The notes: generated by a model from the letters alone, not told the origin. A DNA stretch of 64,000 nucleotides from Pyrus communis (GCF_963583255.1 NC_084807.1:17698572-17762571); one strand, 5' to 3'; shown: positions 47,580-58,553, numbered from the stretch's first letter. Numbers and translations are program-made.

Positions 47580-47800
47580 TAATCATTAGACATAAAATGT
47601 GTTCCAATAACATGGCAACAAGTGTTGTCCTAATCATTAGCAATGAAATGTGGTCCGATAGAAAAACAACAAATTTTAAGCTAATCCTTAGCCCTAATAT
47701 GTGTTCCAATAGAAACACATCAAATGTGAAGTTAATCATTGACAATGGTATGTATTCAAATGGCAAAGAGACATGTGTTAAGTTAATCATGAACTAATGA
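47580..47800. repeat. 51 bp minisatellite, four units plus a partial
   Basis: Units start TAATCATTAG or a close variant at 47580, 47631, 47682 and 47733, with a partial at 47784. All full units are exactly 51 bp and diverged by roughly a third. One plus-strand frame stays open across the array (47597-47797), giving a 17-residue repeat (LIISNEMWSDRKTTNFK type). Confidence 0.85.
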
Positions 47801-48278
47801 ATATAATGCATGATGGATGCAAGCATCAAAGGCCACGTAAAGGTTTATCTCAAGGTAAGCTTGTTGGATCAAAACACATAGTAAGTCTACAAAGAAATAG
47901 GCTAGCCAAATGGTGATGTAATAAAAGATCCAATCAATGAAAAGCCTAGCAAAACAATCTAATCTACGTGAAGCTACCAACTTAATGCATATTGCATTAC
48001 AATTTATAAAGAGATGCTAATTAGTATAACCATCTCTAATTGGAAAAATTTAAGTATAAAAGTACTTGCTAGACAAAAATATATTCTTGTAGTGAAATCA
48101 TTGCATAAAATCATACGATTTTTCTACTCAATAAAATCATTGCATAAAAATATATTTTTGTAGTGAAAGAATCTCTACTAACTTATATGCCAAAAATATG
48201 AGTTTTTTGTACTCATAGCGTATATAAAGAAACTCAATAAAATCATTGCATAAAAATAATTATTTATACACACACACG

Positions 48279-48281
<3 letters not shown>

Positions 48282-48311
<30 letters not shown>
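48282..48311. repeat. TA microsatellite
   Basis: CACATATATA... , about 30 bp of TA, close to the 5' end of the outer solo LTR. Confidence 0.95.
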
Positions 48312-48314
<3 letters not shown>

Positions 48315-49526
48315 CATTTTTTTATACGGGGTATTACATTTTTTCCTTTCTCAAATTTCTTGTTTGGTCAACAATGGAATTTAACTCCAATTTATTAGAT
48401 TGATGATTATCCAAAGTCATAATAGTTTCCAAATCACTCATACCTTGAATTTCCTGAGCCTCCACTTGTGAGAGGTCTTCTTCAATGAGACTATCAACAA
48501 GCAAAATTTCTTGTTCTTTTTCTTTCACCTTGACATCCACCATTTTTTGGCATGATGAAATATTCGTCTCCATCATTTTAGCTTCTTTTCTAATAGTAAC
48601 TTGATCCATCTTTTCCAAATACAATTTGTAGACATCGGGAAAAAAAAAAATTGCTTAATAATTAGTCGCTTCAACCAAGATCAAGTTTGAATTGGATTTT
48701 CCCTTCTTGTTACTTAAACTCTTGCATTTCATCACACAACCTTCTTGTCGTTTACTATTTTGGTTTTATGATTTGTACACTTTTTATCCATGGAATGTTT
48801 AAAACCAGTTGTAATTCATTTCGCCTTTCGCTTCTCTTTGGAAAAAAAAAAAAAAATGAACGAAAATTGTGAAATCCTTTGCACTCGAGGCAAAGAAAAG
48901 AATTTAGACTGAACCAATCTCACTCATGGCACAGTCTCTTGGTACATAAATTGATTAAATGCACAAAACACACACACTAACACTCAATCACTCTGTATAT
49001 TGAAATCATCAAATAATAGAACGCTCACATGCGCCTTTTCTCTCAAGCCTTGTTTTAGTACTGTGAGCAAAAAATGGATTCAGGGAAAATAGTTCATCGA
49101 GGAGACCTCATAAGCTGCATATTTTGGCATCCAACATAATTTTTGGCACATTTTGCACAAGGAATCCAAGGATCCTTCTACCTAGTTTTTTTCTTTTTTT
49201 TTTTTTTTAATGGATGGATCTTTTAGTATTTCACATTGATAATCCTTATGTATTGGAATCACCTAAGCCCTCTCACACAGCTTGGATACCGAACGAACTA
49301 ACAATAAGTACAAAGCTGAAACTTAATTCTTGTATGTGGTGATATTCTTTAGAAAGTAAATACTGTGCAGATAATCATTTTGAATGTACAAGACAGTATA
49401 CTTTACAAAGTCAAAGAGTAAAAAATTCATAATTTAACATAAAAATCCCCGCTGTTTGAGGCACTTCAAAGTATCCAAGAAAAAAAAAAAAAAAACCAAA
49501 CAAACACACACTTCATGCATGTTCTC

Positions 49527-49535
49527 TATATATAT
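49527..49535 (+). promoter_or_regulatory. TATA box of the plus-strand kiwellin gene
   Basis: TATATATAT lies 63-71 bp before the start codon, following CATGTTCTC. The leader between is purine-rich (GAGAAAGAAAGAGAAG). Confidence 0.65.
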
Positions 49536-49597
49536 CCAACAAAAGGATCCGACTTCTTCAAACCAACGTAAACCAAGGCAAGAGAAAGAAAGAGAAG

Positions 49598-50170
49598 ATG
49601 AATAACAAGATGTTTTCAGGTTCTTTTTTCTTCATCTTAATCATTCTTGCTACGAACTGGTTGAGCATTGAAGCTCAAAAATGCAAGCCTAGTGGCAAGC
49701 TTAGGGGGAAAGAGCCTCCCCTAGGACAATGTAACCAAGGGAAAGACTCCGAGTGCTGCCAAAAAGGCAAGCTTTACCCCACCTACACGTGCTCACCTCA
49801 GGTGTCTAAGAAAACGAAAGCAACCTTGACCATCAACAGCTTTCAAAAGGGTGGTGATGGTGGCAGTCCATCAGCATGTGACAATAAGTTCCACTCGGAT
49901 AAGACTCCTGTTGTGGCATTGTCGACGGGCTGGTACAACAAGGGGAGCCGGTGTTTAGGCCATATTACCATCCATGGTAATGGAAGGAGTGTCAAAGCGA
50001 TGGTTGTCGACGAGTGCGACTCCACAGTAGGATGTGATGCAGAGCACGATTACCAGCCTCCGTGTGCTAACAATTTGGTTGACGCCTCTAAAGCTGTTTG
50101 GAAGGCCTTGGGAGTGTCAGAAAGTGACCCAAAATGGGGTTTTATGGATATATTCTGGTCTGATGCGTAA
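49598..50170 (+). CDS. Kiwellin / ripening-related secreted protein, intact, 190 residues
   Basis: Same family as the minus-strand gene at 12973-13536 and about two thirds identical by eye. Residues 1-26 form a signal peptide ([18 protein letters not shown]). The mature protein opens [12 protein letters not shown], then PPLGQCN and DSECC. The barrel has [42 protein letters not shown] and WKALGVS, and ends IFWSDA. It has ten mature cysteines, an even number suited to five disulfides. The start follows a purine-rich leader 63 bp below a TATA box, and a poly-A signal follows the stop. There is no intron. It would act in the apoplast. It is the only intact copy in a three-unit tandem array. Confidence 0.92.
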   Translation: MNNKMFSGSFFFILIILATNWLSIEAQKCKPSGKLRGKEPPLGQCNQGKDSECCQKGKLYPTYTCSPQVSKKTKATLTINSFQKGGDGGSPSACDNKFHSDKTPVVALSTGWYNKGSRCLGHITIHGNGRSVKAMVVDECDSTVGCDAEHDYQPPCANNLVDASKAVWKALGVSESDPKWGFMDIFWSDA

Positions 50171-50194
50171 TTGAGTGGTTTCCTCCATTTTTCC

Positions 50195-50200
50195 AATAAA
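50195..50200 (+). terminator. Poly-A signal of the kiwellin gene
   Basis: AATAAA 25 bp after the stop codon, kept unchanged in the degraded unit 1 (near 29546). Confidence 0.6.
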
Positions 50201-50879
50201 AATTAGTGTGAAAGGTTCAATGCTTTTGTTGGGCTAGCTCATGCCTAATACTGCGACTCTGTCAAGAGTGTGAAGCTGTACAACATGTTGTACTATCATC
50301 ATCTCTCTTGTTTCTTCTTTCCTATTTCCACGTTTATGGTGAATAAAGTTCACTTGAATAGTGAAATGAGTAAACTTCTTTTGTCGTATAATTGACATTG
50401 TATGTTTGTCTTTCTCTTTCTGGTGTCTTATTTTGTTAAACTGTCAATTTAACACCATGCATTAATTCAAACAATAGTCCAAAAAACCAATCGTTTTTAA
50501 TTTGACAGTATGATATAATAATCAACATGACATTAATATTCAACGTCTGAATTACAAGAAGACGTTATCATCACGTGTAAATCTTATTTTGCATCTATAT
50601 TTAGTCCTAAGTTTAATCAGAAGCCCTCTCAAGATCCAAAAGGATTTTCTTTCTGGCTATTTCTTTAGTTGATATATTTTAGTATCTTTTTTAGCTGTAC
50701 ATCATCAGATAATTGAATCAACAAAGAAATACAGAAGAAACCATAAATACATGAATTGTATGATGGTGATAAAATAAAGACAGAGAAGCTTTTCGATGTT
50801 TTCGTTACTGTCTGCCGATCATCAGATAGTGTTTATGATAAATTTTAATTCATTTACCTCACTAATTGTATTACAAAAC

Positions 50880-51190
50880 ACCACGTGTTTGAAGCAGTAT
50901 ACTCTATCTGAAGAGAAGATTACAAACATGTCATAATTTGACATGAAAAAACAGCTGTTTCAGACAGTATTAGGCATCAGAAGGAAGATTGAAGAAGATC
51001 ACGAAGGCTTAGATTTATATCTGCAGGTGATTTTCTCTTCATCTTACTCGTTCTTGTAACAAACTGTTTGAGCATCGAAGCTCATACATGAACCCTACTG
51101 GAAATATTACGGGGGGGAAAAGCCTCCTCCAGGACAATACAACCAAGAGAATGACTTTGACGGCTACAAGAAAGGAAAGGTTCATGTGTT
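50880..51190 (+). pseudogene. Kiwellin relic, tandem unit 3, promoter and 5' coding part
   Basis: 50897-51000 resembles the promoter of the intact gene (GCAGTATACTCTA.. and CATAATTTGACATGAAAAAA against 49393-49450). 51033-51182 then matches its coding start: TTTTCTCTTCATCTTACTCGTTCTTG for the signal peptide, TTGAGCATCGAAGCTCA, GGGGAAAAGCCTCCTCCAGGAC. An early TGA (CATACATGAACC), a G-run insertion and loss of everything after about 51182 inactivate it. The start codon is missing. Confidence 0.8.
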
Positions 51191-51650
51191 TGTAAGATAT
51201 TTGTCATGTTATATTGTTAGTTTCATTCAAACAACAGTGACATAAACTAATAGTTTTATGTCGACAAGTCCAACAACATAACATACAATTATGTCTGGCA
51301 AAAGAACATTTTCATTCTTATATGTCGAAAAGAAAAGAAAATGACTGGAAGCCAAGCCACTGATGCTTAACCTGTCCATCAATCTTTGAATGTCAAGCTT
51401 CCTTAATAGCTTTGATAAAGTTAGGAGGTTTGATTTAACCATTTATAGATGCTTGAAAATGCAGAACAAAACATCAATACTTCTAACCATGATTACAACA
51501 GTTTGCACACATCTGTGTACACTTCAATGATTGACAATAAACATTAAACAGAACACCAGCAGATACGTCTTACGATTTACAAGTACTGCTATGAAAATCC
51601 AAAACCGGATACATTGGCAGGACAAACTTTACCACATCCAAGTAGACCTA

Positions 51651-54600
51651 TTACAACATACTATCCGTTCTTGCTGGCAGCCTTCTGAAGAAGTTAATCG
51701 GGGCTGATGGCATCTTACCCCTGAACCTCGGGTGCCTCATGAGGTAAACGCCACCGAGAAGAACCAGGACCTGAAAAGGGGTCACGTATAACACAATAGC
51801 AGCCACGAGACAGAAAGTAATGTATAAAGTAGTGGCACGAGGATCGCGCCAACTGAGAAGTGCCTGAAGCCTCTCCCCTTGGGTTGCAACATCACCCACC
51901 ACGGTTTGAATTCTTCCAGCAACACTCCTCAAGCGGTCATACCTCATTCGAACTATATCTGAACCCCGTGATGTTGGGAATGTGTCAAATTCCTCATCAA
52001 GCTCGTCAGGGTGCACAGCATCTGCATATGAGATTCTTGTGTTCATGTGAGGAGGGTACCTTGGGCGGTACCGCCAGTTCCAAATCCCTATCAGAAACAT
52101 GTATAGGAACACAGTCGGTAAAATCAGTTCTGGGAAGCACACGAGCATCACGAACAGAACATGTACCAGTACTGTTGTGATGGGGTTTTTCCATTTGCAG
52201 ACTTCTCCAAACCATTTTGCAACAGCAAACAACCCTGAAAAAACTGACATCAGTCTGAAAAAGTTTGCCTTGCTGCGCCTCATGCTCCAAAGATGAGAGT
52301 CTGCATCCGACATGTATTCTACTACTTCCTTCCTGAGAGGTGGTTCTGCCCGACTAAGACGAGCTGCCACTATGTTGACAGCTTGATGACGTAACATATC
52401 TTGCTGCATCACACTCAATGGCCTTGCATAATGCATCTTTGGCAAAAGGGGTTTCGAGTATTTAAACATCATGTTAACGAATGATGTGCATGAAAATCTG
52501 ATTGCAAGATGCAATTCACCCATCTTTTTTACACCTGAAGGATGAAGGACTAGTAATGGGTAATTGTGTGTGTAGACACGGCCAGTCTCAAGGGTAGAGA
52601 TTCGAATCCGGACCTTGCCAATTTTCACATCCCTGCCACTGCCATTTGTATTACCAATCTGACTGTTATCAAAAACCCCCACAGTGAGAACCGTGGCAGG
52701 ATCATAAACCTCCCAAGTGTACTGCTCATTGTATTTTGGGCTCACGCTGTTATTTATAGTTCGAGTACGAACCCATTTGTGCCCATACTTTGCTACACAA
52801 TATGTGTCTGATACACCCTTCCCATCCCTTGTTTTCATCGGGTGTAGCCCTTCAGCATTTAGAATTCCGAGCTCCAACATACCAATATGTGACTTCCACA
52901 GCTGCTTAGCAGTAGGTCGAAGGTCGCTGCTGTAGTGAGTTGACTCATCAAGCACGTGGTACCCTCCATCAAGGCAAACACGGAGATGGATTCTACTGGA
53001 AAACTTATCTTTATCTTTCTTCCGCTGCTCCCCCTCCATGGCATCTGACATATGCTTTTCAAGGTTATACCACCGGCCACGAATTAATCGATCATCAGCA
53101 CGCCTCTCAACAGTGTTCAATGGTATAACAACCCTTCCTAGGATCTCGTCTTTGCTTGCACCTACGCGATCTTCAACTGAAATGACCAGATGATCGTCAA
53201 AGGGTTCAGCAGCAACAAACATCAGGTCCTCGTTCCACATTGGGTTCATAGCTCGAGATTGAACTGGTTTTGTCTTTAAAACCTGATTACCGATCTGTAC
53301 TTTTGCATATGCATCTGGAAAGCGGGACCTGTCAGATGGAACCAAGTCCTGTGCCTCAATCACATTTACTCGAACATACCATAGTCTTGGTGAATGGTAA
53401 ACTTTTGAACGGATGTGTCCATAAGCAACCGAAGAACCATCATCAGGACCAATTGCATCAGAATGCCAGGCCTCTGGAAAAGCCTCATCAGCTTGTGTGC
53501 CAATCCATACAGCAAGCATCAGCTCTCCTTTGTCCTTCCTCCCATCCTTATCTGCAAGCCGATACCATTCTGGAGCCAATGGGCTGTCTGGTGGAAATCG
53601 ACGAGGAACTTCATGGATCTCAAACCGCACAAGCCCAACAAAGTCATCTTTCAAAAGATCCTTGTCTTTGACTACAACGTCCAAAACAGATGATTGCAGA
53701 TTATCCTTTGCAAAAGCAAATACCTGGTTCCATTCAGGGTTCTGCCTTTTCTCAAAATGCCTTGTAATTCCTTTGTAGTTCCCAACTCTTACTTCAACAT
53801 ATGGGTCAAGGCTACCTGTTATATCCATGTGAGGGAGGTCACGTGCTTTCACAACTCGTACAAACAGGTATTCCATCTTTTCAACAAGGTCATAGGTGCC
53901 GGATGGCCTGTCTCCAGGTATGACTCGCCCTCCAACAATTCGCCCCCCTCCAAGGTAAGGACTTGTCTCTTTAAGGGAATAATCAGGAGCTTGAGCTGAT
54001 GAACCTGGGTACATGCTGCGAACAACTGGAGGCTGTGGTTGAGACCTCATTTCCTGCATCCCATAGTTCACCGACTGCATTGCTGCTGAAGGAATATTCT
54101 GCTGCTGTGCTACGTTGGGGTTTGGAAGGTGGTGAAATGTACGTCTCAACTCAGATTTGTCATTGGACATCATGTTTGAGATAACATTTGGAACTTGTTG
54201 CGATTGTAATTGAACACGTGCAGAGCGTGAATCTCTGTCCAGAGGTGAATCCAGTGCGGGAAGAGGATTTGAGGATCTTATAGACGGGTCATCAGTAACA
54301 AAAACTTTTAGACCAAGCTCTCCTTTAACACGTGAGAAAAGGCCTCGCTTCTCCAGAGGGTAGTGCAAAACAACAGCATCAGAATATGGAACAAATGATG
54401 TCCCAGTAAGACAAACCTTTCCGAGGAAAGAATTGGAGTTGTCCTTACCACGGTGATATATATAGGCTTCAAGACTGAGGTTAGAGAGATCGTTTGGATC
54501 AGAGATGTTGAAGTAGAAGCTCTCGTTCCAAACGGGATTGAGATCTTTTTCTTTTATGGTGGTTCGGAATCTCTGATGATCAAAGCGGAGCTCCACAAAT

Positions 54601-54677
54601 GCATTGGCAGCGCCCTGCCCATCTTTGGGCATAAGGTCATGGGCAGCCACAACCTCCACCCCTAACTTGAGGTTCAT
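51651..54677 (-). CDS. MCTP: Multiple C2-domain and transmembrane-region protein (MCTP), 1008 residues
   Basis: MCTPs tether the endoplasmic reticulum to the plasma membrane, notably at plasmodesmata, by Ca2+/phospholipid-binding C2 domains and a C-terminal membrane anchor; relatives affect cell-to-cell transport (FTIP1, QUIRKY). C2A lies at residues 3-125 (PKDGQG, LNPVWNE), C2B at 266-400 (SLDPYVEVRVGNYKG, QNPEWNQ), C2C at 431-560 (FPDAYAKVQIGNQ, MNPMWNE) and C2D at 598-730 (VSDTYCVAKYG, SPKYNEQ). A Gln/Pro-rich linker spans 155-240. The phosphoribosyltransferase C-terminal domain (830-1008) has a hydrophobic hairpin at 834-866 and another membrane segment at 950-978. There are no coding introns, as usual. 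The short linker and 1008 residues suit the Arabidopsis MCTP6/7 group; the exact orthologue is unsure. The start gives a complete C2A and follows a 5' UTR intron acceptor by 27 bp. Confidence 0.95.
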   Translation of the reverse strand: MNLKLGVEVVAAHDLMPKDGQGAANAFVELRFDHQRFRTTIKEKDLNPVWNESFYFNISDPNDLSNLSLEAYIYHRGKDNSNSFLGKVCLTGTSFVPYSDAVVLHYPLEKRGLFSRVKGELGLKVFVTDDPSIRSSNPLPALDSPLDRDSRSARVQLQSQQVPNVISNMMSNDKSELRRTFHHLPNPNVAQQQNIPSAAMQSVNYGMQEMRSQPQPPVVRSMYPGSSAQAPDYSLKETSPYLGGGRIVGGRVIPGDRPSGTYDLVEKMEYLFVRVVKARDLPHMDITGSLDPYVEVRVGNYKGITRHFEKRQNPEWNQVFAFAKDNLQSSVLDVVVKDKDLLKDDFVGLVRFEIHEVPRRFPPDSPLAPEWYRLADKDGRKDKGELMLAVWIGTQADEAFPEAWHSDAIGPDDGSSVAYGHIRSKVYHSPRLWYVRVNVIEAQDLVPSDRSRFPDAYAKVQIGNQVLKTKPVQSRAMNPMWNEDLMFVAAEPFDDHLVISVEDRVGASKDEILGRVVIPLNTVERRADDRLIRGRWYNLEKHMSDAMEGEQRKKDKDKFSSRIHLRVCLDGGYHVLDESTHYSSDLRPTAKQLWKSHIGMLELGILNAEGLHPMKTRDGKGVSDTYCVAKYGHKWVRTRTINNSVSPKYNEQYTWEVYDPATVLTVGVFDNSQIGNTNGSGRDVKIGKVRIRISTLETGRVYTHNYPLLVLHPSGVKKMGELHLAIRFSCTSFVNMMFKYSKPLLPKMHYARPLSVMQQDMLRHQAVNIVAARLSRAEPPLRKEVVEYMSDADSHLWSMRRSKANFFRLMSVFSGLFAVAKWFGEVCKWKNPITTVLVHVLFVMLVCFPELILPTVFLYMFLIGIWNWRYRPRYPPHMNTRISYADAVHPDELDEEFDTFPTSRGSDIVRMRYDRLRSVAGRIQTVVGDVATQGERLQALLSWRDPRATTLYITFCLVAAIVLYVTPFQVLVLLGGVYLMRHPRFRGKMPSAPINFFRRLPARTDSML

Positions 54678-54704
54678 TGAACTTTGATAATCGAAGTAAT
54701 ACTG

Positions 54705-56195
54705 CTGAAAGAAATAAATCTAGTTGTTTAACGGAATTGGTAAGACCGATCAGAGTACCTGAGAATGAACCAAAAATGTAACTCAAAATTTACAGATGAC
54801 ACCTCAAATGCCGAAATTAATAGCAAGATAATCACAAAGAACCTGTATATATGGAACTGTGTAATCATTAAAAAAATACTGGTGTTTGAATGATCAATAA
54901 AATTAACGACTGATAATCCCAATTTGCTTAGTACAACTGCAACTAATCACTTGTTTTCTGGAATCTAATTCTATAAAAATCCGTTTACAAATTACAGTCA
55001 CCTTTTTTCCCTCAGATATTTCAGCAACCAAACAGAACATAAATCTGTTCTAAAGGAAATCAGGAGGTATACGTCTCATTTTATATGTCCCAGAAAATTG
55101 ATATTCCAAAAGCAATTAAGAAATCAGAAGGGTGATGAGAATCTACAAGTCCTTGTCTTCGACACAAGTTAGATTCTCGCAAACAATCTTCAATGCTTTA
55201 CCTTTTTATCAAGTACATGATCTGTAATACCAAGATATTCCGAAACCAAAAGAAAAGAAGAAACAAACAGGAAAAAGCCCTGCACCTTTCTAAGATTCCA
55301 GAGAGTAGAATCTTCCTAAATCATTATTTTTCACTTTCCCCAGAGCATAAATTTCTTGTTCTGTTCTTTGGAATTACTAAAAAAAAAAACTAATTAATTG
55401 AAAAGTAAGGTATCCAGGAAGATATGTATATACCATGTCCCCTTATTCAGCTAAAGGAGAAGCAACCTCCATCAAAACACACAGCGCAAACATAATATTT
55501 CATCCGATTACACAAAATTTGGAGGGAAAAAAGTTGCTGAAGACCCAGATAGAGGAAATATATAATCTGAAATAGGTATATTGAGGAATCAATTATCATG
55601 GTAAAAGCTAAAAACTTTCACAAGAAACAACCAGATAGAGGAAATATATAATCTGAAACAGGCATATATTCAAACTTATAACCTGATTATTTTTTTTTTT
55701 TTAAACTTGAGGAAGTTATACAAAACCCACCTCCCCTTTGGACCAAACTTCATAAATTTTCTCAATGATCTTAAACCAATTAGCTTTAATAACCATCATT
55801 TACCAACCAGAGAAATAGTATATACCATGTCAACTTCTGTCTAATCACACAGAGAAAAGATTAAGTTTTCCATCCGATTAAACAAAATTGGAGACATGAA
55901 AAATTACTGGAGATCAGATACATGAAAGATAAGAAACAACAATCATGGTACAAGATAAAAACTTTCTTAAGAACAAACAGACATATATCCACACAAACAA
56001 TCATCTTATTATAAATTTCAAAAAATATTAAAACCCCAGAAGAGATTATCTCAAATTTTCACCAAACTTCAATTCCAAACTCCAAATTTCTCATATTTCC
56101 TCAATGGTCAAAAACCCCATCAGTTCAAGTAACCATAATCTACCATCCAACACAAAAGTACCCAACAAAGTACATAACATTAAAAAGAAGCTCAC
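54705..56195 (-). other. Intron in the MCTP 5' UTR, about 1.49 kb
   Basis: On the minus strand the donor reads AAG|GTGAGC at 56196/56195 and the acceptor TTATTTCTTTCAG at about 54705, 27 bases before the ATG. The span is AT-rich with no ORF. Sites are read by eye from consensus and are not proven by transcripts. Confidence 0.65.
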
Positions 56196-56196
56196 C

Positions 56197-56380
56197 TTGT
56201 TTTTGAGCTTGACAGGCTGAGTTCAGAAGCACACAGATTTTGGGAGACAGATTGAATTGAACCCAAAAACAGAGACGAGAAGGAGGGTACTTATGAACAA
56301 ACAGAAAACTGAAAAACGGAGGAAAAAAAAAAGATGACAGAGTTTCTGGGATGGTTCCAAGAGAAAGAAAGTCGTCGAAA
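56197..56380 (-). other. MCTP leader exon (5' UTR)
   Basis: Between the predicted cap site about 30 bp below the TATA box and the splice donor. Non-coding, with an A-rich tract on the plus strand at 56320-56335. Confidence 0.5.
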
Positions 56381-56407
56381 ACGAGTTAAAAATGGACTTT
56401 GATTGGC

Positions 56408-56413
56408 TATATA
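56408..56413 (-). promoter_or_regulatory. TATA box of the MCTP gene
   Basis: CTATATAG on the minus strand, preceded upstream by a CT-rich run (GAGAGAGAGAG on the plus strand, 56414-56425). It is only about 100 bp from the edge of a transposon at 56510. Confidence 0.55.
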
Positions 56414-56509
56414 GAGAGAGAGAGGGTTGGGGGGGGGGTGGTGGGGTCTACTCTGGCATACGACTGAGAGGAGGGTCGTTGTGATTTGTATTTTAGCCGA
56501 GGCGCGTTT

Positions 56510-57623
56510 AGAGCAGATCCACCCCACAGAAATCTGCCCAGCACCCAGTCCACACCCTCCAGCCCGTGAAACAGCCCGGCACCCAGCCCACGCCAGGCAG
56601 CAGCCCAGCCCAAAATGGACAGACCCAGAGGCCGATCCGTTTGTTGGCGCGTGCACAACACGCGGGAGAGATGGCGAGTAGCCGACAGCTACTGCAGGCA
56701 GTGGGGCCCGCGGTGCAGGGCAAGTGGGTGAGTCTATCACAGGGCTACGTGGCCCTCCTCAGAGCCGTTGGATTTCCAACGGTAAAAAAAATTTAAATTT
56801 AAATTTTAAATTGGACCGTCCGATCACAGATCAACAGTCCACGTTTATTTGACCAAAAATTAAAAAAAAAAAAAAAAAAAAAGGCCCAACAGTCAGAAAT
56901 TTGACCGTTGGCCACGTGGCAGCGTGTTGGCTGTTGGATTTGATTATTTTTCAAATCCAACGGTCCAGATTAATTACAACATTAAAATTTATTAAAAATT
57001 AATTAAAAAATGTCAAAAAATTTTAAAAAAATACAGAAAAATTTTAAAAAATTAATTTTTTTTCTATAAATACCTAACCCTCATCTTCCACCTTACACCA
57101 CATTTCAATATTTTCTACACTTTCTACACTTTCTACATTTGAATATTTTGTACACTTTGAGAGAAAAAAATGACTTCGTAGAAACTCATTGAAGATGTTA
57201 AGTTGTGTGAATGTTGGGTTAAAAATCTTATCGACATCTTGCCTAAATTATTGTAAACAGGAAGTGACACGTGGGTTGTCGGGATTGGTTGAAAATCTTA
57301 GCGGAAATCTATTCAAAAAATAGTACGTTCGGATAATGACACGTGGCGTGACGAGATTGGTTAAAAATCCTATCCGAAATTAAAACTATTTTTTTTTAAT
57401 TTTATAAAAAAATTATTTAATATTTTAAATGGACTGGGTGCCAGCGCATTTTGTAGGGGTGGAGATCGTTTGTGCCAGCGCATTTTTTAGACTGGGTGCC
57501 AGCACATTTTTTTTTGGGTGGAGATGCTTTGGCCTATTACTGTTCATTGGGTCTATTACTGTTCAATTAAGTGGATAAATGCGCTGGGTGCTGGCGCAAA
57601 GTGGATAGGGGTGGAGTTGCTCT
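56510..57623. mobile_element. Non-autonomous DNA transposon, 'AGAGCAG...TGCTCT' family, copy 2
   Basis: It starts AGAGCAGATCCACCCC and ends GGGTGGAGTTGCTCT, inverted ends matching the element at 8592-9396. The interior shares CTATAAATACCTAACC and CATCTTCCACCTTACACCACA (57065-57105), and the ACACGTGGCGTGACGAGATTG block (57340-57360). Near the right end CTGGGTGCCAGC recurs three times. There is no transposase. A clear 8 bp target duplication was not found. It lies immediately upstream of the MCTP promoter. Confidence 0.6.
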
Positions 57624-57856
57624 TATGGCAAGAGACCGGAAAGACCAATACTCGTTAAAGACAAGAAGTAAAGTAGCACTTGTGCGTTTAAAGGACAATC
57701 TCTGCACTCGCCGGTTGCGTGCACCACGTGGCCTCCAACTACAGCGTCTCCTTTTTTTTCATTGAATTTTTGTGTTTTGTTTGACCAACTCACTCGAGCA
57801 TATATAAATACCCCAGCTAAACGAGGCTAATTTTTTTGCCACTTAATATTATAGAT

Positions 57857-58130
57857 CAGTAATATTCATTTGTATTTGTAACTGAAATATTATAAGTTTG
57901 ATTTTTATCAAAAGTAAATTTGAACTACATTAATGCTAACCAATTGTGAGGCTAAGTCCACCTCATCCCTCCGTAGTGTAGATAATATCGTCCAGTGATA
58001 TTCATTTTTATTTGTAACTGAAATATCATAGGTTTGATTCTTGTCAAAAGCGAATTTGAACTACATTAATGATAGCCAATTGTGAGGCTAAGTCCACCTC
58101 ATCCCTCCTTAGTGTAGATAATATCGCTTG
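57857..58130. repeat. Tandem duplication, 136 bp period
   Basis: The block starting CAGTAATATTCATTTGTATT at 57857 recurs at 57993 as CAGTGATATTCATTTTTATT. Both end in TAGTGTAGATAATATCG, with about nine in ten bases matching. Confidence 0.85.
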
Positions 58131-58553
58131 CTCAAAAGAAAAAATAGGCTACTTTGATAAAAAAAAAAATGCAAATCAACATTCAGGTTATTTGGGTAGC
58201 CACAATAACAAAAATGTAGCTAATATTGTTCGTTTCAGTCTTACGCTCATAATTCTGAGTTTCATATTATTTATATAAAAAAAAAGAATCAGCTGGTGAG
58301 TTCGTCATGGCATTTCACCTTTCCATGGGCCTGGAAAACTCACATGTGCATTTCAGTCTCTCTTTGACCACCATAGTGTGATTTATCAGTGCCATGAACC
58401 AATCACAAGACGTTTTATGTGAGATATGGGCCTGGAATTTATCCCTAACCATTAGAGCACCCCATGGTGATTAATTTAGCTAGTATTGTTAGAGATGCTC
58501 TAAGTTTATACATCATGTCTTGGTTGTTTATTAGTTTTGAAGGTAATAAAAAA

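Larger units (their letters stand above)
34267..47590 (+). mobile_element. Second-level LTR, split by the Athila-like element
   Basis: It starts TGTAACAACCCGTCTCC at 34267. Segments around 36100-36195 and 46830-47060 align in order with the reverse complement of the solo LTR at 30615-32855 (for example GGTGTTAGTGCTCCCGCC and CCTGTCGTACAGACCAC), so this is the same LTR family in the other direction. The 3' end near 47590 and its target duplication are not resolved. A 211-codon open frame on the minus strand (34571-35206) lies within it and matches no family I know. Confidence 0.65.
33938..48338 (-). mobile_element. Outer solo LTR of a three-level transposon nest
   Basis: On the minus strand it starts TGTAATACCCCGTATAAAA at 48338 and ends GGTCGGGGCGTGACA at 33938, a typical pair of Gypsy LTR ends. 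TTTTT flanks both sides (33933-33937 and 48339-48343), though in T-rich sequence. The matching place in unit 1 (26715) lacks it. Its own sequence is only about 1.1 kb (33938-34266 and about 47590-48338); the rest is a second LTR and an Athila-like element nested inside. Confidence 0.65.
48385..50790 (+). repeat. Kiwellin tandem unit 2, main part
   Basis: Matches unit 1 upstream (26715-27790) and downstream (29500-30056 and 33523-33590) of the coding region. It holds the intact gene at 49598-50170. Confidence 0.85.

Noticed and set aside
51860..54665. Many plus-strand frames of 60-133 codons
   Set aside because: They are antisense shadows of the long MCTP coding sequence.
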